A DNA stretch of 64,000 nt from Symbiodinium microadriaticum. Its lineage: Eukaryota; Sar; Dinophyceae; Suessiales; Symbiodiniaceae. Shown in pieces: positions 39,015-48,808 of this stretch. The number at the start of each line of letters is the position of its first letter. The stretch's first letter is position 1. The stretch spans positions 550,200 to 614,199 of the forward strand of contig LSRX01000052.1 in assembly GCA_001939145.1 (NCBI GenBank), in the 5' to 3' direction. The notes under the pieces are model-generated. The model was not told the DNA's origin and did no database searches. It saw nothing but the letters and a program-made list of their open reading frames with translations. A program made the position numbers and the translations under genes.

Positions 39015-39242
39015 CTACAATGACGGGCTGCCGGCGGTCGTGGCAGGGTTTTGATTGTTCGGGGTTCGGTGATTCTCTTCTGAGGCCGAAGTTAGGTTCC
39101 TGATTTGGAGATTTGGAGCTGAGCTAGTGACAGCCAGTTCTGTTTTCGAGGCCAGCAGGTGTTGCTTTGCTTGAAGCATCGGGGATCTTCGTCTGTAATA
39201 TGTAGTCCAGAACCAAAGAAGACGGTCCCATGATTCCAAGAC
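39015..39242 (-). CDS. Minus-strand terminal exon
   Basis: Reads SWDRLLWFWTTYYRRRSPML, ASKTELAVTSSAPNLQIRNL and an Asn/Thr/Pro-rich tail, ending in TGA/TAG at 39015. The + strand has many stops. Not recognised. Confidence 0.45.
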   Translation of the reverse strand, partial: VLESWDRLLWFWTTYYRRRSPMLQAKQHLLASKTELAVTSSAPNLQIRNLTSASEENHRTPNNQNPATTAGSPSL

Positions 39243-39398
39243 ATTGAGTGGTAATCGGTGTGCAGTTTAGCAGTTTAGCGTCTAGTTTAGCGTATGTAGA
39301 TTTCTGTCTTGCTTGGGCTGGATTCAGTTATTCCTCAGTTGTTGCACCCGAAGCCTCTCCTGCATGATTTCCAAGTGAATAACCTTCCCTTCTTTCAG

Positions 39399-39437
39399 GG
39401 TTTGATCTTCGACTGTGCTGCCATCTTAATCTTGTGA
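39399..39437 (+). CDS. Small terminal exon
   Basis: Strong acceptor CTTCCCTTCTTTCAG|, GLIFDCAAILIL, TGA. Hydrophobic C-terminus. Confidence 0.4.
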   Translation, partial: GLIFDCAAILIL

Positions 39438-39449
39438 GAGGCCCCAGAA

Positions 39450-39556
39450 ACTTAGTAGCTGAATGAGTACACTTTAAACCTTTTGGGAGAATATGTGATC
39501 CCTTGTAGAACTGAAAGTGTACACGTTTTTGTGCTTTATGAACTCAGCAACCAAGG
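39450..39556. mobile_element. Family J element, uninterrupted copy
   Basis: TAGTAGCTGAATGAGTACAC .. TTTATGAACTCAGCAACCAAG, with GTGATCCCTTGTAGAACTG in the core; 107 bp. Reference for the interrupted copy at 35287. Confidence 0.75.
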
Positions 39557-39713
39557 AAAGGAGCACCCTTTACCCACGATTGTCAAAAAGCTGCTGTAGG
39601 GGGTAGTTCTCCTATTGTTTTTTTAGTGGCGAAAAATGAGCACAAATAAGCAGTGAATGGTGGCGTTCCCTAAGTCCGGGCTTTGTCAGTGAACGGTGGC
39701 GTTCCGTTGAATT

Positions 39714-39959
39714 TTGCTCTTTGGTGAGGCTCTTGAAAAGAGGGCGATTGAGATGCGACGCTACTCGAAGGCGGTGTTCACAGCCGCCTACATCAACTTC
39801 GTTGCCGACGAGCAGACGGGCAAACTCCAGCATTCCTGCTTCTACAATGAAATTCGTGACCGTATGGTGGCATCAACCATCAAGAAAACCGGATCAGCCC
39901 TCAACCGCAATCACGAGAGTGGGCCCTTCAAAGTCGTCATCCCCGTCGGACTTGGGTAG
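39714..39959 (+). CDS. Exon, about 75 aa, unknown conserved-looking protein
   Basis: Reads EALEKRAIEMRRYSKAVFTA, AYINFVADEQTGKLQHSCFY, RDRMVASTIKKTGSALNR and FKVVIPVGLG, then G|GTAGGG (donor-like) or TAG. GC3-biased and repeat-free, with alternating helix and strand character; among the best coding candidates. No family recognised. The minus ORF on the same span is a shadow. Confidence 0.55.
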   Translation: MLFGEALEKRAIEMRRYSKAVFTAAYINFVADEQTGKLQHSCFYNEIRDRMVASTIKKTGSALNRNHESGPFKVVIPVGLG

Positions 39960-40198
39960 GGTTTAGGGGTTAAGGTTTAGGTTTAGGGTTTAGGGTTCGT
40001 TCCTTCTAGGGTTTAGGGTTTAGCTATCTTAGGCTCTTTTCTCAAGCAGTGTTGGGGGGGGAGTGTTAACTTGTACGTGTAGCCTGCTCATGACCGAAGG
40101 TTGAAGAAGACGTTCATATCCCGACATCAGCCTACCAGAACATTTTACGCTTGAGAATTTGTGGTTGCATGTAGATTAATTCTACATCACCGACCATA

Positions 40199-40860
40199 AT
40201 GAGAGCATCAGCCGCCTCAGTGTTGCAGCTGCCAGTGGGCATTTACAACCGCATGCCGTTCCATGCGGGCATGGCCAACCGCATGCCCAGCATCATAAGC
40301 ATCAGCTGCTCCTGTGTTGCGGCTGCGTGCGGGTACGTCCAACCGCACTCCCAGCATCATGAGCATCAGCCGCCCCAGTATTGCGTTTGCTTGCAGGTAT
40401 GGCCAACCACGCACCGAGCATCATGAGCATAGCCTGCTCTTGTATTGCAGCTGCGTGCGTGTATGACACAGCGCGCCCGGAGCATCATGAGCATCAGCCG
40501 CCTCAATGCTGCAGGTATGGCCAGCTGCTCACCGAGCATCATGAGCATCAGCGGCTCCAGCGTTGCAGCTGCTCTGCAGGTATGGCCAACAGGGCACCGA
40601 GCATCATTAGCATCACTTGCTGCTGTGTTGCAGCTGCGTGCCGGTATGGCCAACCGCGCGCAAAGCATCAGAGGCATCAGCCGCCTCAGTGTTGCAGCTG
40701 CGTGCGTGTATGACCAGGCGCACGCCGAGCATCATGAGCATCAGCCGCCCCGGTGTTGTTGCTCCATGCGGATGTAGGCAACCGCATCGGCCGCACCTGT
40801 ATTGCAGCTGCTTGCGGGTATGGCCAACCGCTTAGCCGCCCCAGTGTTGTGGAGAAGCGG
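40199..40860. repeat. Minisatellite, about 64-bp unit, ten copies
   Basis: Units carry AGCATCATGAGCATCAGCCG, GTGTTGCAGCTGCGTGCG and GTATGGCCAACCGC. GTATGGCCAAC-like words start about every 53-66 nt (40271, 40334, 40399, 40462, 40515, 40581, 40645, 40709, 40771, 40819). Overlapping ORFs on both strands are repeat readings; no splice context was found to call it coding. Confidence 0.92.
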
Positions 40861-40976
40861 CCGATCTACCCTACAGTTCGTGAGTGTTTTATTATTCTTA
40901 AAACTGTACTAGTACGAGTATCAAGAACAAAAAGTACACCAAAAAGCAACACAATATGTTGATAGTCATAATCATA

Positions 40977-41026
40977 ATATGAATTTTAATCTAACCCTAA
41001 ACCCTAAACCATATGAATTTTAATCT
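40977..41026. repeat. Two-and-a-half heptamers inside a 16-bp target duplication
   Basis: ATATGAATTTTAATCT (40977-40992) - AACCCTAAACCCTAAACC (40993-41010) - ATATGAATTTTAATCT (41011-41026). The duplication is perfect and the insert is pure telomeric sequence. Confidence 0.97.
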
Positions 41027-41129
41027 TGAGAGACATCGGACTCAGGTTGAGCGCCGGAAGCCCAGACCCTAACCCCCAAACCTGTGAGCGGAGCTATCCT
41101 GAAAAGGAACACTGTAGGGGTTTGAGGTT

Positions 41130-41275
41130 TGTTCAGGGTGTAGGGTTTAGGGTTTAGTTTAGGACTTAGTTTCGGGTCTAGAGTTTAGGATGTAGGGTTT
41201 AGGGTTTAGTTTAGGGTTTAAGGTTTAGTTTAGGGTTTAGGGTTTAGTTGAGGGTTTAGGGTTTAGGGGAATATT
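41130..41275. repeat. Telomere-like array (TTTAGGG) with deletions
   Basis: TTTAGGGTTTAGTTTAGGG-type units; recurrent loss of GGG makes a 21-bp higher-order pattern. Confidence 0.9.
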
Positions 41276-41563
41276 CTATTATTCCCCATGTCCCTTAAAC
41301 CCTAAGCAGTTACCGTACAGCAACAAACCGTAGGCCGCCCCTTGTTCTGATTTCCATCCATATTCCCCTTCAGAAGAGTAGGTGGTCGTTTGATGGGTTC
41401 AGCTAACATAGAGGTCGGCATAATCAGTATCTATAATAATGCATACTACAACTATTCCCGATGGCTCGTCATTGTAAGTACAGGATAAACAACATAGAAA
41501 AACAAGTGTTCCAATTATGAAGCCCCTGTGGTAAGCTGTATACCGTAAATCTTAATACCCTAG

Positions 41564-41641
41564 GCCCTAAACCTTAAGACCCAAATGCCCTCAACCCTAA
41601 ACCCGAAGCCCGAAGCCCTAAACCTTAAGACCCAAATGCCC
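41564..41641. repeat. 27-bp direct duplication around telomere-like spacer
   Basis: GCCCTAAACCTTAAGACCCA.. (27 nt, identical) at 41564 and 41615; the spacer is TCAACCCTAAACCCGAAGCC plus CGAA. Confidence 0.93.
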
Positions 41642-42074
41642 CTAAACCCTCAAGTCCCAGCCTTGATTCTCAGATCCGAAAGAACCAAGCCCCAAAGAGG
41701 CCAGGACTGAGTTTGCGATTCTTGCAAAATTGGCCTTGGGATTAGGGCTTTTGGGGTTCAGGGGTTTAGTAATTTAGGGATTTTCGGGTTCCTATCAGGG
41801 TTTTATGTGGGATGTAGAGGGTTTAGGGCTAGGGCCTGGGGCTTGAGGCAGAAATGCATTGGGGCTCATACGATAAGTGTAAGTGCGTGAGGCCACGACT
41901 TTATTTCAGCGTCATTTCGTTCTGGAGGTGCCAGGTTTGGGGTTCGATTTTGCTGAGGGGTTTAAGGGTTTTGGGGTGGAGAGTTTAGAAGTTGAGGTTG
42001 GGATTGAAGGGTTTAAAAGCTCAGGTGTCAGAGTTTAGGAGCACTGGGTTCTAGAGGTCAGGCTGAGGATTTAG

Positions 42075-42493
42075 GAGTGCGAGTTCGCTTCATCATCTAC
42101 TACGTCTCCTACAACTTCCCCATGGCGATCGGTAAGACGGACAAAGCGCAGTCTCTTACTCGTTTGCTGGCAAGGAGCCGACTCAGGCGTCAGGTGCAGT
42201 GAGCAGTAGCTGAGCAGCCTGGAGGTCGAGTTTCTCTCGCCGGACTTCGTCTCCAAGGCTCTTCGCCTGGTGTCTGTGGCCCCGGACCGATGGGCCTCTC
42301 CGGCTGCAGCTCCTCTCCCGGCGGGGCCTCTCCGGCTGCAGCTCCTCTCCCGGCTGCAGCTCCTCTCCCGGCTGCAGCTCCTCTCCCGGCGGCGGCGCCT
42401 CTCTCGGCGGCCTCTACGACGGCAGCATCTACGGGTGCTGATGGCGGGGCATCCTCTACAGCAAGCATTCTCTATTTGGCCGACCCTTTGTAA
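42075..42493 (+). CDS. Coding block with one internal TGA
   Basis: After GAGGATTTAG| reads VRVRFIIYYVSYNFPMAIGK, LTRLLARSRLRRQVQ, TGA at 42200, then in the same frame AVAEQPGGRVSLAGLRLQGS and a PAAAPL minisatellite to TAA at 42493. The internal TGA may be the true stop, with the rest UTR; a GTAAGA at 42132 is an alternative donor. First part hydrophobic then basic. Unknown. Confidence 0.45.
42303..42392. repeat. 18-bp minisatellite
   Basis: CTGCAGCTCCTCTCCCGG repeated about five times with GGC variants; reads PAAAPL or RGAAAG depending on strand. Confidence 0.95.
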
Positions 42494-42877
42494 AACCGTA
42501 AACTGACACCCTACCCTAGAAGCTTGCCGATTCTCCCACTCCAAACTAAGAGCCCCTGTACCTCTCACCCCTATCTGCAGCCCAAGCCCTACAGAGCAGT
42601 AAGTGATGACTCGAGCCCTTACCCACAGTCCTTAACCGCTTCAACAGTAGGTAAGCAAAGCCAGATAAGCCCGAAACCCTAAACCACAAACCTTCAACCT
42701 TAAACCCTGTACCTAAATGCCTAAACCCTAAACCCCTACAGAAGCTTCATCGCATCATATAGACAGCCTGTAGAACCTGTATTGGAACCCTAAACCCTGA
42801 ACCTGAGCCCCGAACCCTATAACCCTCCTTTAAAGGAACCCAAAACCCTAAGCCCCACCATTCTCCTGCTTCGACAG

Positions 42878-42972
42878 CCGACGCCCTTCGACACACAGAG
42901 TCGAGCGCAGCAGCTTTTGGCACTTCTTCTGCCCGCCGGAATTTGTGCCTGGCGCCCAGCCAGGGCGTAGCG
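42878..42972 (+). CDS. Internal exon with heptamer donor
   Basis: Acceptor CTCCTGCTTCGACAG|, DALRHTESSAAAFGTSSARR then NLCLAPSQGVA, donor GCG|GTTTAG from the following TTTAGGG repeat. Ala/Ser-rich. Confidence 0.45.
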
Positions 42973-43202
42973 GTTTAGGGTTTAGAGTTTAGGTTTAGGA
43001 TGGTCTAGGATGGTTTGGGGTTTTTGGATCTGCGGCTTAGGGTTCAGAGGTTTTCTGAAGGAGCGAAAAGGGCTTCTAATGCTGTTTTGAGAGGTTAAGG
43101 GTTTAGACCCGGGGTTCTTTTCGGCTTTTGATGTTCTCGGGCGTTTTTTTTTGCAAAGGGTTGCCTAAACCCCTAAACCCATAAACCCTAAACCCCTAAA
43201 CC

Positions 43203-43609
43203 CTAAACCCTTTTGGGGTTAAAATGTTGAAGGTTTGCCATTGCCAGGTTTAGGCTTCCCGGGTCACACTTTTTGGGCTGGTTATTGTTGCTGTCAAGAT
43301 ACCACTTATAGGTGGGTTCTAAATTACCAGGGTCTCTTAGTTTTGGGCTTGAGGCTTTTGGCATTTTATGGTTTAGCGCATACCGGCGAAGGTTTGAATG
43401 CTCCAACTTTACACAGAAAAACTACTCAGACTCATGTCTTCCCGGAGGATCTGAGATGTGTAATCAAGCAGTACCCACCGGGGTTTTCTGGGTAGGACAC
43501 CCTCAACCCCTAAACCCTGACACCTAAACCCCATGATAAACATGCTTTTAGCTTCGAGGGCCTTGAAGTAGATTGCAAGAGTTGGAGTATTGTTATTCGT
43601 TGTCCCCAA
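43203..43609. other. Coding potential, strand undecided
   Basis: + strand readings (TQTHVFPEDLRCVIKQYPPG, 43420 on) and - strand readings (ASSPKLRDPGNLEPTYKWYL, 43340 region; IYFKALEAKSMFIMGFRCQG, 43530 region) are both open and repeat-free. No decisive splice sites. Confidence 0.3.
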
Positions 43610-43705
43610 ATCCCGGAAGAAAACCCACAGCTCCGTGTGAGAGGTTTTCAGCTTGCTGCAGGGCCGTCGGGTTTGTGGTAGTCGAAGATTTCAGGTGAAA
43701 ATCTC

Positions 43706-43802
43706 CTGAAGGACGAAACGAACCCGAAAAGGTTTTGGGGGTCCTTTACCATAGTATAAGGGTATAGGGCCTCTACTTTTAAAGGCCATTTCGTCCTTAA
43801 GG
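43706..43802. mobile_element. TIR element family I, copy
   Basis: TGAAGGACGAAACGAACCCG .. GGCCATTTCGTCCTTAAGG. Confidence 0.87.
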
Positions 43803-44469
43803 CTAGGGTGATCCGAAACTCGGTCCATCCCAAACTCCATGCAGGTCCTAAAATCCCCCAGACCTTGATCACTTGGACTCCTAGGGACATATTCATATAG
43901 CCGCTATAGCCCAATTCCTAAACCCAAAACCCACCATGCCCGAGCAGCAGAACCCCTCAGAGACCGCAAAAGCCTTTAGTCAGCAACGGAGTGGGACTTT
44001 CGCTTCGGTTTAGGATTTAGGGTTTAGGGTTTAGGGTTTAGGATGAGAGGACGCCAGGGTCTAGGGTTTAGGATGTAGACTGCTGACACGTGAAGCTCCC
44101 CTTGCATACTTATAGCAAAGGTCCAAGTACCCGTGCCTTTAAATACAGTCGTCTGTTAAGAACGGATCTGCACCGCCAATCTGTTCTGAAGTATACCAGA
44201 ACCGTATGTCGCTATGATAGTTTCCTTATAAAAGTTAAGGTATGGCTTACTTAAGGAACTTGTAAGAACTGAGAACTGTAGAAACCGTTTTAAGGCCTTC
44301 AAACTCATGATTTGAGGTGTAGGCCTATCCTAAACCTCCAATTTTCAAAGCCCCAAACACCCACACCCTAAACCAATCCCCCTACCCCCNTGATGGCTAA
44401 AGCTTAACCCCGACTTAAAACCCCAGACTTCCCTCCCTTCCTCCCGTCCCCTCCCTCCGACTCCCTCCC

Positions 44470-44543
44470 CCCCAGAGAGCCCAAGACCCCTTAACTAAGG
44501 AATATACCTTAAATTATAGGGATTTGGCTCTCTGGGCCTCACC
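44470..44543. mobile_element. Family P element, short copy
   Basis: CCCCAGAGAGCCCAAGACCC .. GGCTCTCTGGGCCTC; shares TTAACTAAGGAATATACCTT with the full P copy at 58488. Confidence 0.65.
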
Positions 44544-44600
44544 TCCCCAGTTTTAAGGTTCAGCGCTCTCCTTCCTCCCCTCACCCGACCTCCCTTTCAG

Positions 44601-44665
44601 GCGAAGGCCCTTCGACGACCCGGTCCGGATCCCAGTTTCCGCCTTCCTCGGCCTTCGGGCTCAGG
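44601..44665 (+). CDS. Internal exon with heptamer donor
   Basis: Acceptor CGACCTCCCTTTCAG|, AKALRRPGPDPSFRLPRPSG, donor CAGG|GTTTAG. Arg/Pro-rich. Confidence 0.4.
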
Positions 44666-44679
44666 GTTTAGGTTTTAGG

Positions 44680-44790
44680 GTATTATTAATTACCAATCCC
44701 ATTTTTGGCGGTTCCTTATGATAACTATGATTATTATGGTATAACATACCCAAAACCCTGTTCGAATTATTTTGGCCCCCACATTACACT
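44680..44790. mobile_element. TIR element family S, copy 1
   Basis: Shares TATGATTATTATGGTATAAC and ACCCTGTTCGAATTATTTTG.. with 61364-61473; outer ends less clear. About 110 bp. Confidence 0.55.
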
Positions 44791-45054
44791 TGAAAGGGTT
44801 CTTTGCAGGGTTCTGTAAGTTCAGGGTGTCAGGCACTTCAAGGGGCATGGGTTCAGGGATTAGGGCTTACGATTTAAGGTTTGGGGCTTTAGGATAAGTT
44901 TTACTTCGGACACTGCGAACCTTCTAGCGTCGAAGGTGAAGCTTATAAGGGCATTATAGCGATCGGATTGAGGATCCTGGTGTCCCCACCTACGGTGTAG
45001 CTTACACAGGTGACACTGTAGATCAGATAGCTACTGCCCGGAGTGCCCTGAACC

Positions 45055-45345
45055 CTAGCACCCTAAACCCTAACTAAACCCTAAAACCCTAAAAACCTAA
45101 TTCCTAAAACTCTAAAACCCTAAACCCTAAAACCCTAAAAACCCTAAACCCCTAAACCCTAAACCCCTAAACCCTATAGCCCTAAACCCTACAGCCCTAA
45201 AGCCCTAAAAACCCTAAACCCCTAAACCCCTAAACCCTNCCTATAGCCCTAAACCCTACAGCCCTAAAGCCCTAAAAACCCTAAACCCCTAAACCCCTAA
45301 ACCCTAAACCCCTAAACCCTATAGCCCTAAACCCTATAGCGGTGA
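45055..45345. repeat. Large telomere-like array with N join
   Basis: About 40 CCCTAAA-type units. The segment 45173-45238 is repeated from 45240 (offset 67) directly across the single N at 45239, suggesting unmerged contig ends. Confidence 0.92.
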
Positions 45346-45819
45346 GCGCGTCGGGACAGGGTCCCGCACACAGGGGCACAGAAATTGGGGACTTCGAACT
45401 GGGGGTTTTGGGTGCATGGCCTTCGTTTCCGAACTTTTTAGGCATGGCTTTGGTTCAGGGTTTATTAGGGTTTAGGGTTCATAGGCTTTAGGGTTTTAGA
45501 GTTTAGAGTTTAGCGTTTAGGGGTTTAGGGTTTTGGGTTAGGCATGGCTTTGTTTCTAAACTGTAGTTGCTTCAGCTCGGAGCATCTTGGCTGCAGGCTT
45601 TGCAGGTTGTTTTGTGCCGGATTCCTTGTCTTCTCGGCGTTTTTTGGTTTAGGAGCGGGGGGGGGCAGTTCTCTAGGAGAGGCTTTAAACCCCAAGCTCC
45701 TCAACGCAAGCTAGAGCTTAGCATTGCAGGAAAACCCCCTAAACCCTAGAACACCTAGCCCTTAGAATTCTGGGCACTACAACTCGCACCCGTAAACCCG
45801 ACCTTCCCCGGCTGCTCAG

Positions 45820-45893
45820 CATTCGTCGATGCCGATACGCGCTTCGTTTGGGTCGAGGAGCGGACGATCTTTGAAACGAGTCCCAAACCCTAA
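45820..45893 (+). CDS. Exon ending in a telomere-like repeat
   Basis: Acceptor CCCCGGCTGCTCAG|, FVDADTRFVWVEERTIFETS, then PKP and TAA supplied by CCCTAA. Acidic and well-formed; unknown function. Possibly read-through into an intron. Confidence 0.45.
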
Positions 45894-46056
45894 ACCCTGT
45901 CCTTCTGTCCTTTCAGCCTTTCCGGCATTTGAGAAGGGTTCAGGATCCGGGGTTTTGGGTTTAGGGTTTAGGATTCAGGATTTAGCGTGTAGGGTGAGAT
46001 TCTGCAGATCATCTGACCCACAAACAAGCCGACTTCAGGAAATTGGCATATGACTC

Positions 46057-46135
46057 TTATGTGTATATATATATATATACATACATGTATATATATATAT
46101 AATATGTATATATATATATATATACACACACACGC
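46057..46135. repeat. TA/CA microsatellite
   Basis: (TA)n with (AC)n; AATAATAATAATG repeats follow at 46160-46200. Confidence 0.95.
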
Positions 46136-46261
46136 ACATAGGCTTAATACTAGCAATCATAATAATAATAATGATATTCATAGTCATAATAATACATAGT
46201 GATAGCACAAATGATAATGTATCTGCATATAAAAAAAGGTACTGGGCAGGTTTTAGGTTTG

Positions 46262-46378
46262 ATGTTGAAGGTTGAATGTTATAGAGTTCTACGCGGGTCT
46301 ACCAACATAATAAGTTACTGGCACGATCCTAGGGATTGGGGAACACAAGAGCGTAGCGTCCTACCTGACTTAGGGTTT
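46262..46378 (+). CDS. Exon candidate with heptamer donor
   Basis: Reads LKVECYRVLRGSTNIISYWH, DPRDWGTQERSVLPDL, donor AGG|GTTTAG-like. The 5' limit is uncertain. Confidence 0.4.
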
Positions 46379-46473
46379 AGGGTTTAGGGTTTAGGGCTTC
46401 GCTCTTGACCTCTACGCGGTGTAGGAGTTGCTGCGGTTCAGGATTATGATTTGGAGTTTAGGATTTCGCAGGG

Positions 46474-46574
46474 CCATGTGGGACTCTCAGAAAATTGGGG
46501 TCCTTATAATAAGGATCCTACTATTTAGGGTACTATGCTGTACTGGGGTCCCCTATTTTTGGAAACCCCCATAT
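46474..46574. mobile_element. TIR element family O, inverted copy
   Basis: CCATGTGGGACTCTCAGAAA .. TTTTTGGAAACCCCCATA; opposite orientation to 51396 and 54145. Preceded by an exon-like reading (LLRFRIMIWSLGFRRAM). Confidence 0.8.
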
Positions 46575-46879
46575 AGTAGGGCCGTTGTGGTGGGCTCTGT
46601 GTGGGTTCATCAGATCTTAATTCATAGGGTTCCATATTGCAGACTCTAGACTAGATGTGTACCCGTGAGCACAAAACCTAAACTTTTGTGATTAAGGCTC
46701 TCTATGTTTGAGACTCTCGTACAATCGTATGTAGGTGGTTGGGGTAGAAGTTTAGGGTAGAGGAGCGTACGGTGCACACTGCACCCAGTCAGTAGCAGTT
46801 TAATGTGTATGATTCTTAATATCGATATATCAGGCCCTGAATAGCAGCCTTCTTATAGATTGTTATTGTATAGCTGTGG

Positions 46880-46960
46880 CCAAAGGACCTACCTTTTCTA
46901 AGGAAACATATATAGAGAAACCCCAATAAGGAACCCTCCAAAGGTAGGCTTCTTCGGGTA
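46880..46960. mobile_element. Family F element, degenerate
   Basis: CCAAAGGACCTACCTTTTCT .. AAGGTAGGCTTCTTCGGGTA; outer TACCTGG ends lost. Confidence 0.6.
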
Positions 46961-47025
46961 CGGGTAGGGGCAGTAACCCGAGGTATAGGCTTTGGCCATG
47001 TAGGGTTAAGAGGAGTCTCAGTGTT

Positions 47026-47129
47026 CAGGGATATAAATCCTGCATTACCCAATATAATAAGGAAGATACTATATAATTCCCATAGCTTAGGGTCGTTAAG
47101 GTCATGCAGGGTTTGTATCATCAACGGTA
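47026..47129. mobile_element. TIR element family G, copy
   Basis: GGGATATAAATCCTGCATTA .. GGTTTGTATCATCAACGGTA; left terminus eroded. Confidence 0.8.
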
Positions 47130-47171
47130 GGGTTTAGGTGTTTTAGGAAACAAAACTATCGGGTTTCCAAG

Positions 47172-47360
47172 TTGGGTTCCATGAGGCTTCGACAGAGGTG
47201 TACTGAGGGCTTGAGGCGTGACTGTGGATTCAAAAATCGACCCTTATCGCAACCTACTAGGTGGGCCAACCTCGAGCGTAGGCTGGCTGCGAAGAAGTCG
47301 CTGATGTTCTTCTACGCCTTAAACCCTAAACCCCTTGACCCTGAAACCCTAAACCCCTAG
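47172..47360 (+). CDS. Exon-like block, basic
   Basis: Reads MRLRQRCTEGLRRDCGFKNR, then RWANLERRLAAKKSLMFFYA, running into CCCTAAA DNA and TAG. Arg/Lys-rich, repeat-free until 47317. May be an upstream exon of the following model. Confidence 0.45.
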   Translation: MGSMRLRQRCTEGLRRDCGFKNRPLSQPTRWANLERRLAAKKSLMFFYALNPKPLDPETLNP

Positions 47361-47403
47361 ACCCTAACCCCTAACAACTTCATGCAACTGGGACTCTCTT
47401 GAG

Positions 47404-47849
47404 TCCGTTGACCCCTTGCTGCTTCCTCGGATCACGATTAAAGTTCTACCCCTAAAGGGTCCATGTACCCAAATAGTGTACACTTTTGGCCTTAAAGCAG
47501 TCCCTATATAGGTACATTGGGGCCAAAGTATATACTATTTGGGCACATGGACCCTTAGGGAAGAGGACTACACGTTCGTTCACCCAGGCATGGCACATGC
47601 TTTCGGCTGCTCGCACTCTCTGGCCTCCTCTTGCCTGGGGAGGGGTTCAGGGCTACTGGTTCGAGAAGTTAGGGTTTTGGGGTTCAGGGTTTAGGGTTTG
47701 GGGTGGCGTGGTAATGTGCTTCCATGCTCTTCCTAGAAAGACGCTCTTTGCACCATCAGAAGCTGATTTACGTCTGCTTGGCAGTCACTTCTTGACAGGA
47801 CGAAGGCGCACTGTCTTAAGATATGGGAGCCACAACTCCAATGACCAGG
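47404..47849 (+). CDS. Three-exon model with a B-element intron
   Basis: Exons 47404-47442 (PLTPCCFLGSRL..), 47566-47673 (FTQAWHMLSAARTLWPPLAW, GGVQGYWFEKL) and 47737-47849 (LFAPSEADLRLLGSHFLTGR, RRTVLRYGSHNSNDQ). Donors GTTCTA, GTTTTG, GTTTAG; acceptors GGGAAGAG|, ATGCTCTTCCTAG|. Phases 2, 2 and 1 carry one frame across both introns. The first intron is almost entirely element B. Another frame of exon 2 (YTFVHPGMAHAFGCSHSLAS) is open but does not fit exon 3. Unknown product. Confidence 0.5.
47448..47560. mobile_element. TIR element family B filling an intron
   Basis: ACCCCTAAAGGGTCCATGTA .. GGCACATGGACCCTTAGGG; 113 of the 123 intron nucleotides. Confidence 0.9.
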
Positions 47850-48028
47850 GTTTAGGGTTTAGGGTTTAGGGGTTTAGGGTTTCAAGTAACAAAATGCGAA
47901 CTCTACATCCTAGGTCCTAGGTAAACACTAGTCACTAGACGCTCCCCACCCTCAACTACATCGCCAGCTCCCCGCCAGCCCCACCAAACTCCGTACATAT
48001 ATAAGAAGCCAACTCGGAAGACTGACTT

Positions 48029-48132
48029 TACCTGTAGTCTCCATTGTAGTTCCTTTTTTTGGTTTAACCAACTATATATTAAGGATTTTATAAGGTATCC
48101 CCAAAAAGGAACTACAATGGAGACTATAGATA
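48029..48132. mobile_element. TIR element family A, divergent subtype
   Basis: TACCTGTAGTCTCCATTGTA .. TACAATGGAGACTATAGATA. Inner TTGTAGTTCCTTTTT / AAAAAGGAACTAC as in family A. Confidence 0.85.
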
Positions 48133-48186
48133 GTTCTAGGGTTTAGAGTGGGTTTGGGGCTTTTGGTCAGAAACCTCTACAGATTN

Positions 48187-48283
48187 CCATTGTAGTTCCT
48201 TTTTTTGGTTTAACCAACTATATATTAAGGATTTTATAAGGTATCCCCAAAAAGGAACTACAATGGAGACTATAGGTAGAGAC
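48187..48283. mobile_element. Second copy of the 48029 element after an N
   Basis: From CCATTGTAGTTCC (48187, directly after the N at 48186) it repeats 48041 onward with identical core. Probably an assembly overlap, unless a true tandem copy. Confidence 0.7.
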
Positions 48284-48808
48284 CAAGCCCCTCTTGGACC
48301 CTAGAAAAACCCAAATCTTAGTAAGGTAGCTTGGGCACTGAAGCCGTGAAATCGGTTTTGGGCTGGAAAGAGCCGTCGCCGTTGTGGTGCTTGAATTAGG
48401 CTATGAGGTTTCTTGGTAGGGCGTAGGGCTTATAGGGTGTAGATGTAAGGGCTTACGTTCCATAAACCCTACACCCTTTAAAACCAACCTTAATAAGCCC
48501 TAAAGCCCTAAAGCCCTAGACCCCAAAACCTAAACCCTCAGCCGGTTTACAGGCGTAGAGAGCGAAAACCTACGCCTTGAGCCAGGCCCATATTTGTCAT
48601 AGTTATGGTTTCGGGTTTAGGATTTCGGGTTTAGGTGTTTAGGTGTTTAGGGTTTCGGGTTTAGGGTTTTCGGGTGTAGGGTTTAGTTTAGGGTTTAGGG
48701 ACATGTTATTCCGAAGGTTCGAGTCATCCCGAAGCCCGAAATGCCGATCCAAAGCCGACACCCGAGCCCCCTAAACAACGCTTCTAAGCTCCTGAAGCTC
48801 AAGGAAAC

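Noticed and set aside
40199..40835. Overlapping ORFs in the minisatellite, and the thought of a CRISPR array
   Set aside because: Units are contiguous, 53-66 bp, GC-rich and diverged, with no repeat-spacer structure. The ORFs exist in several frames on both strands.
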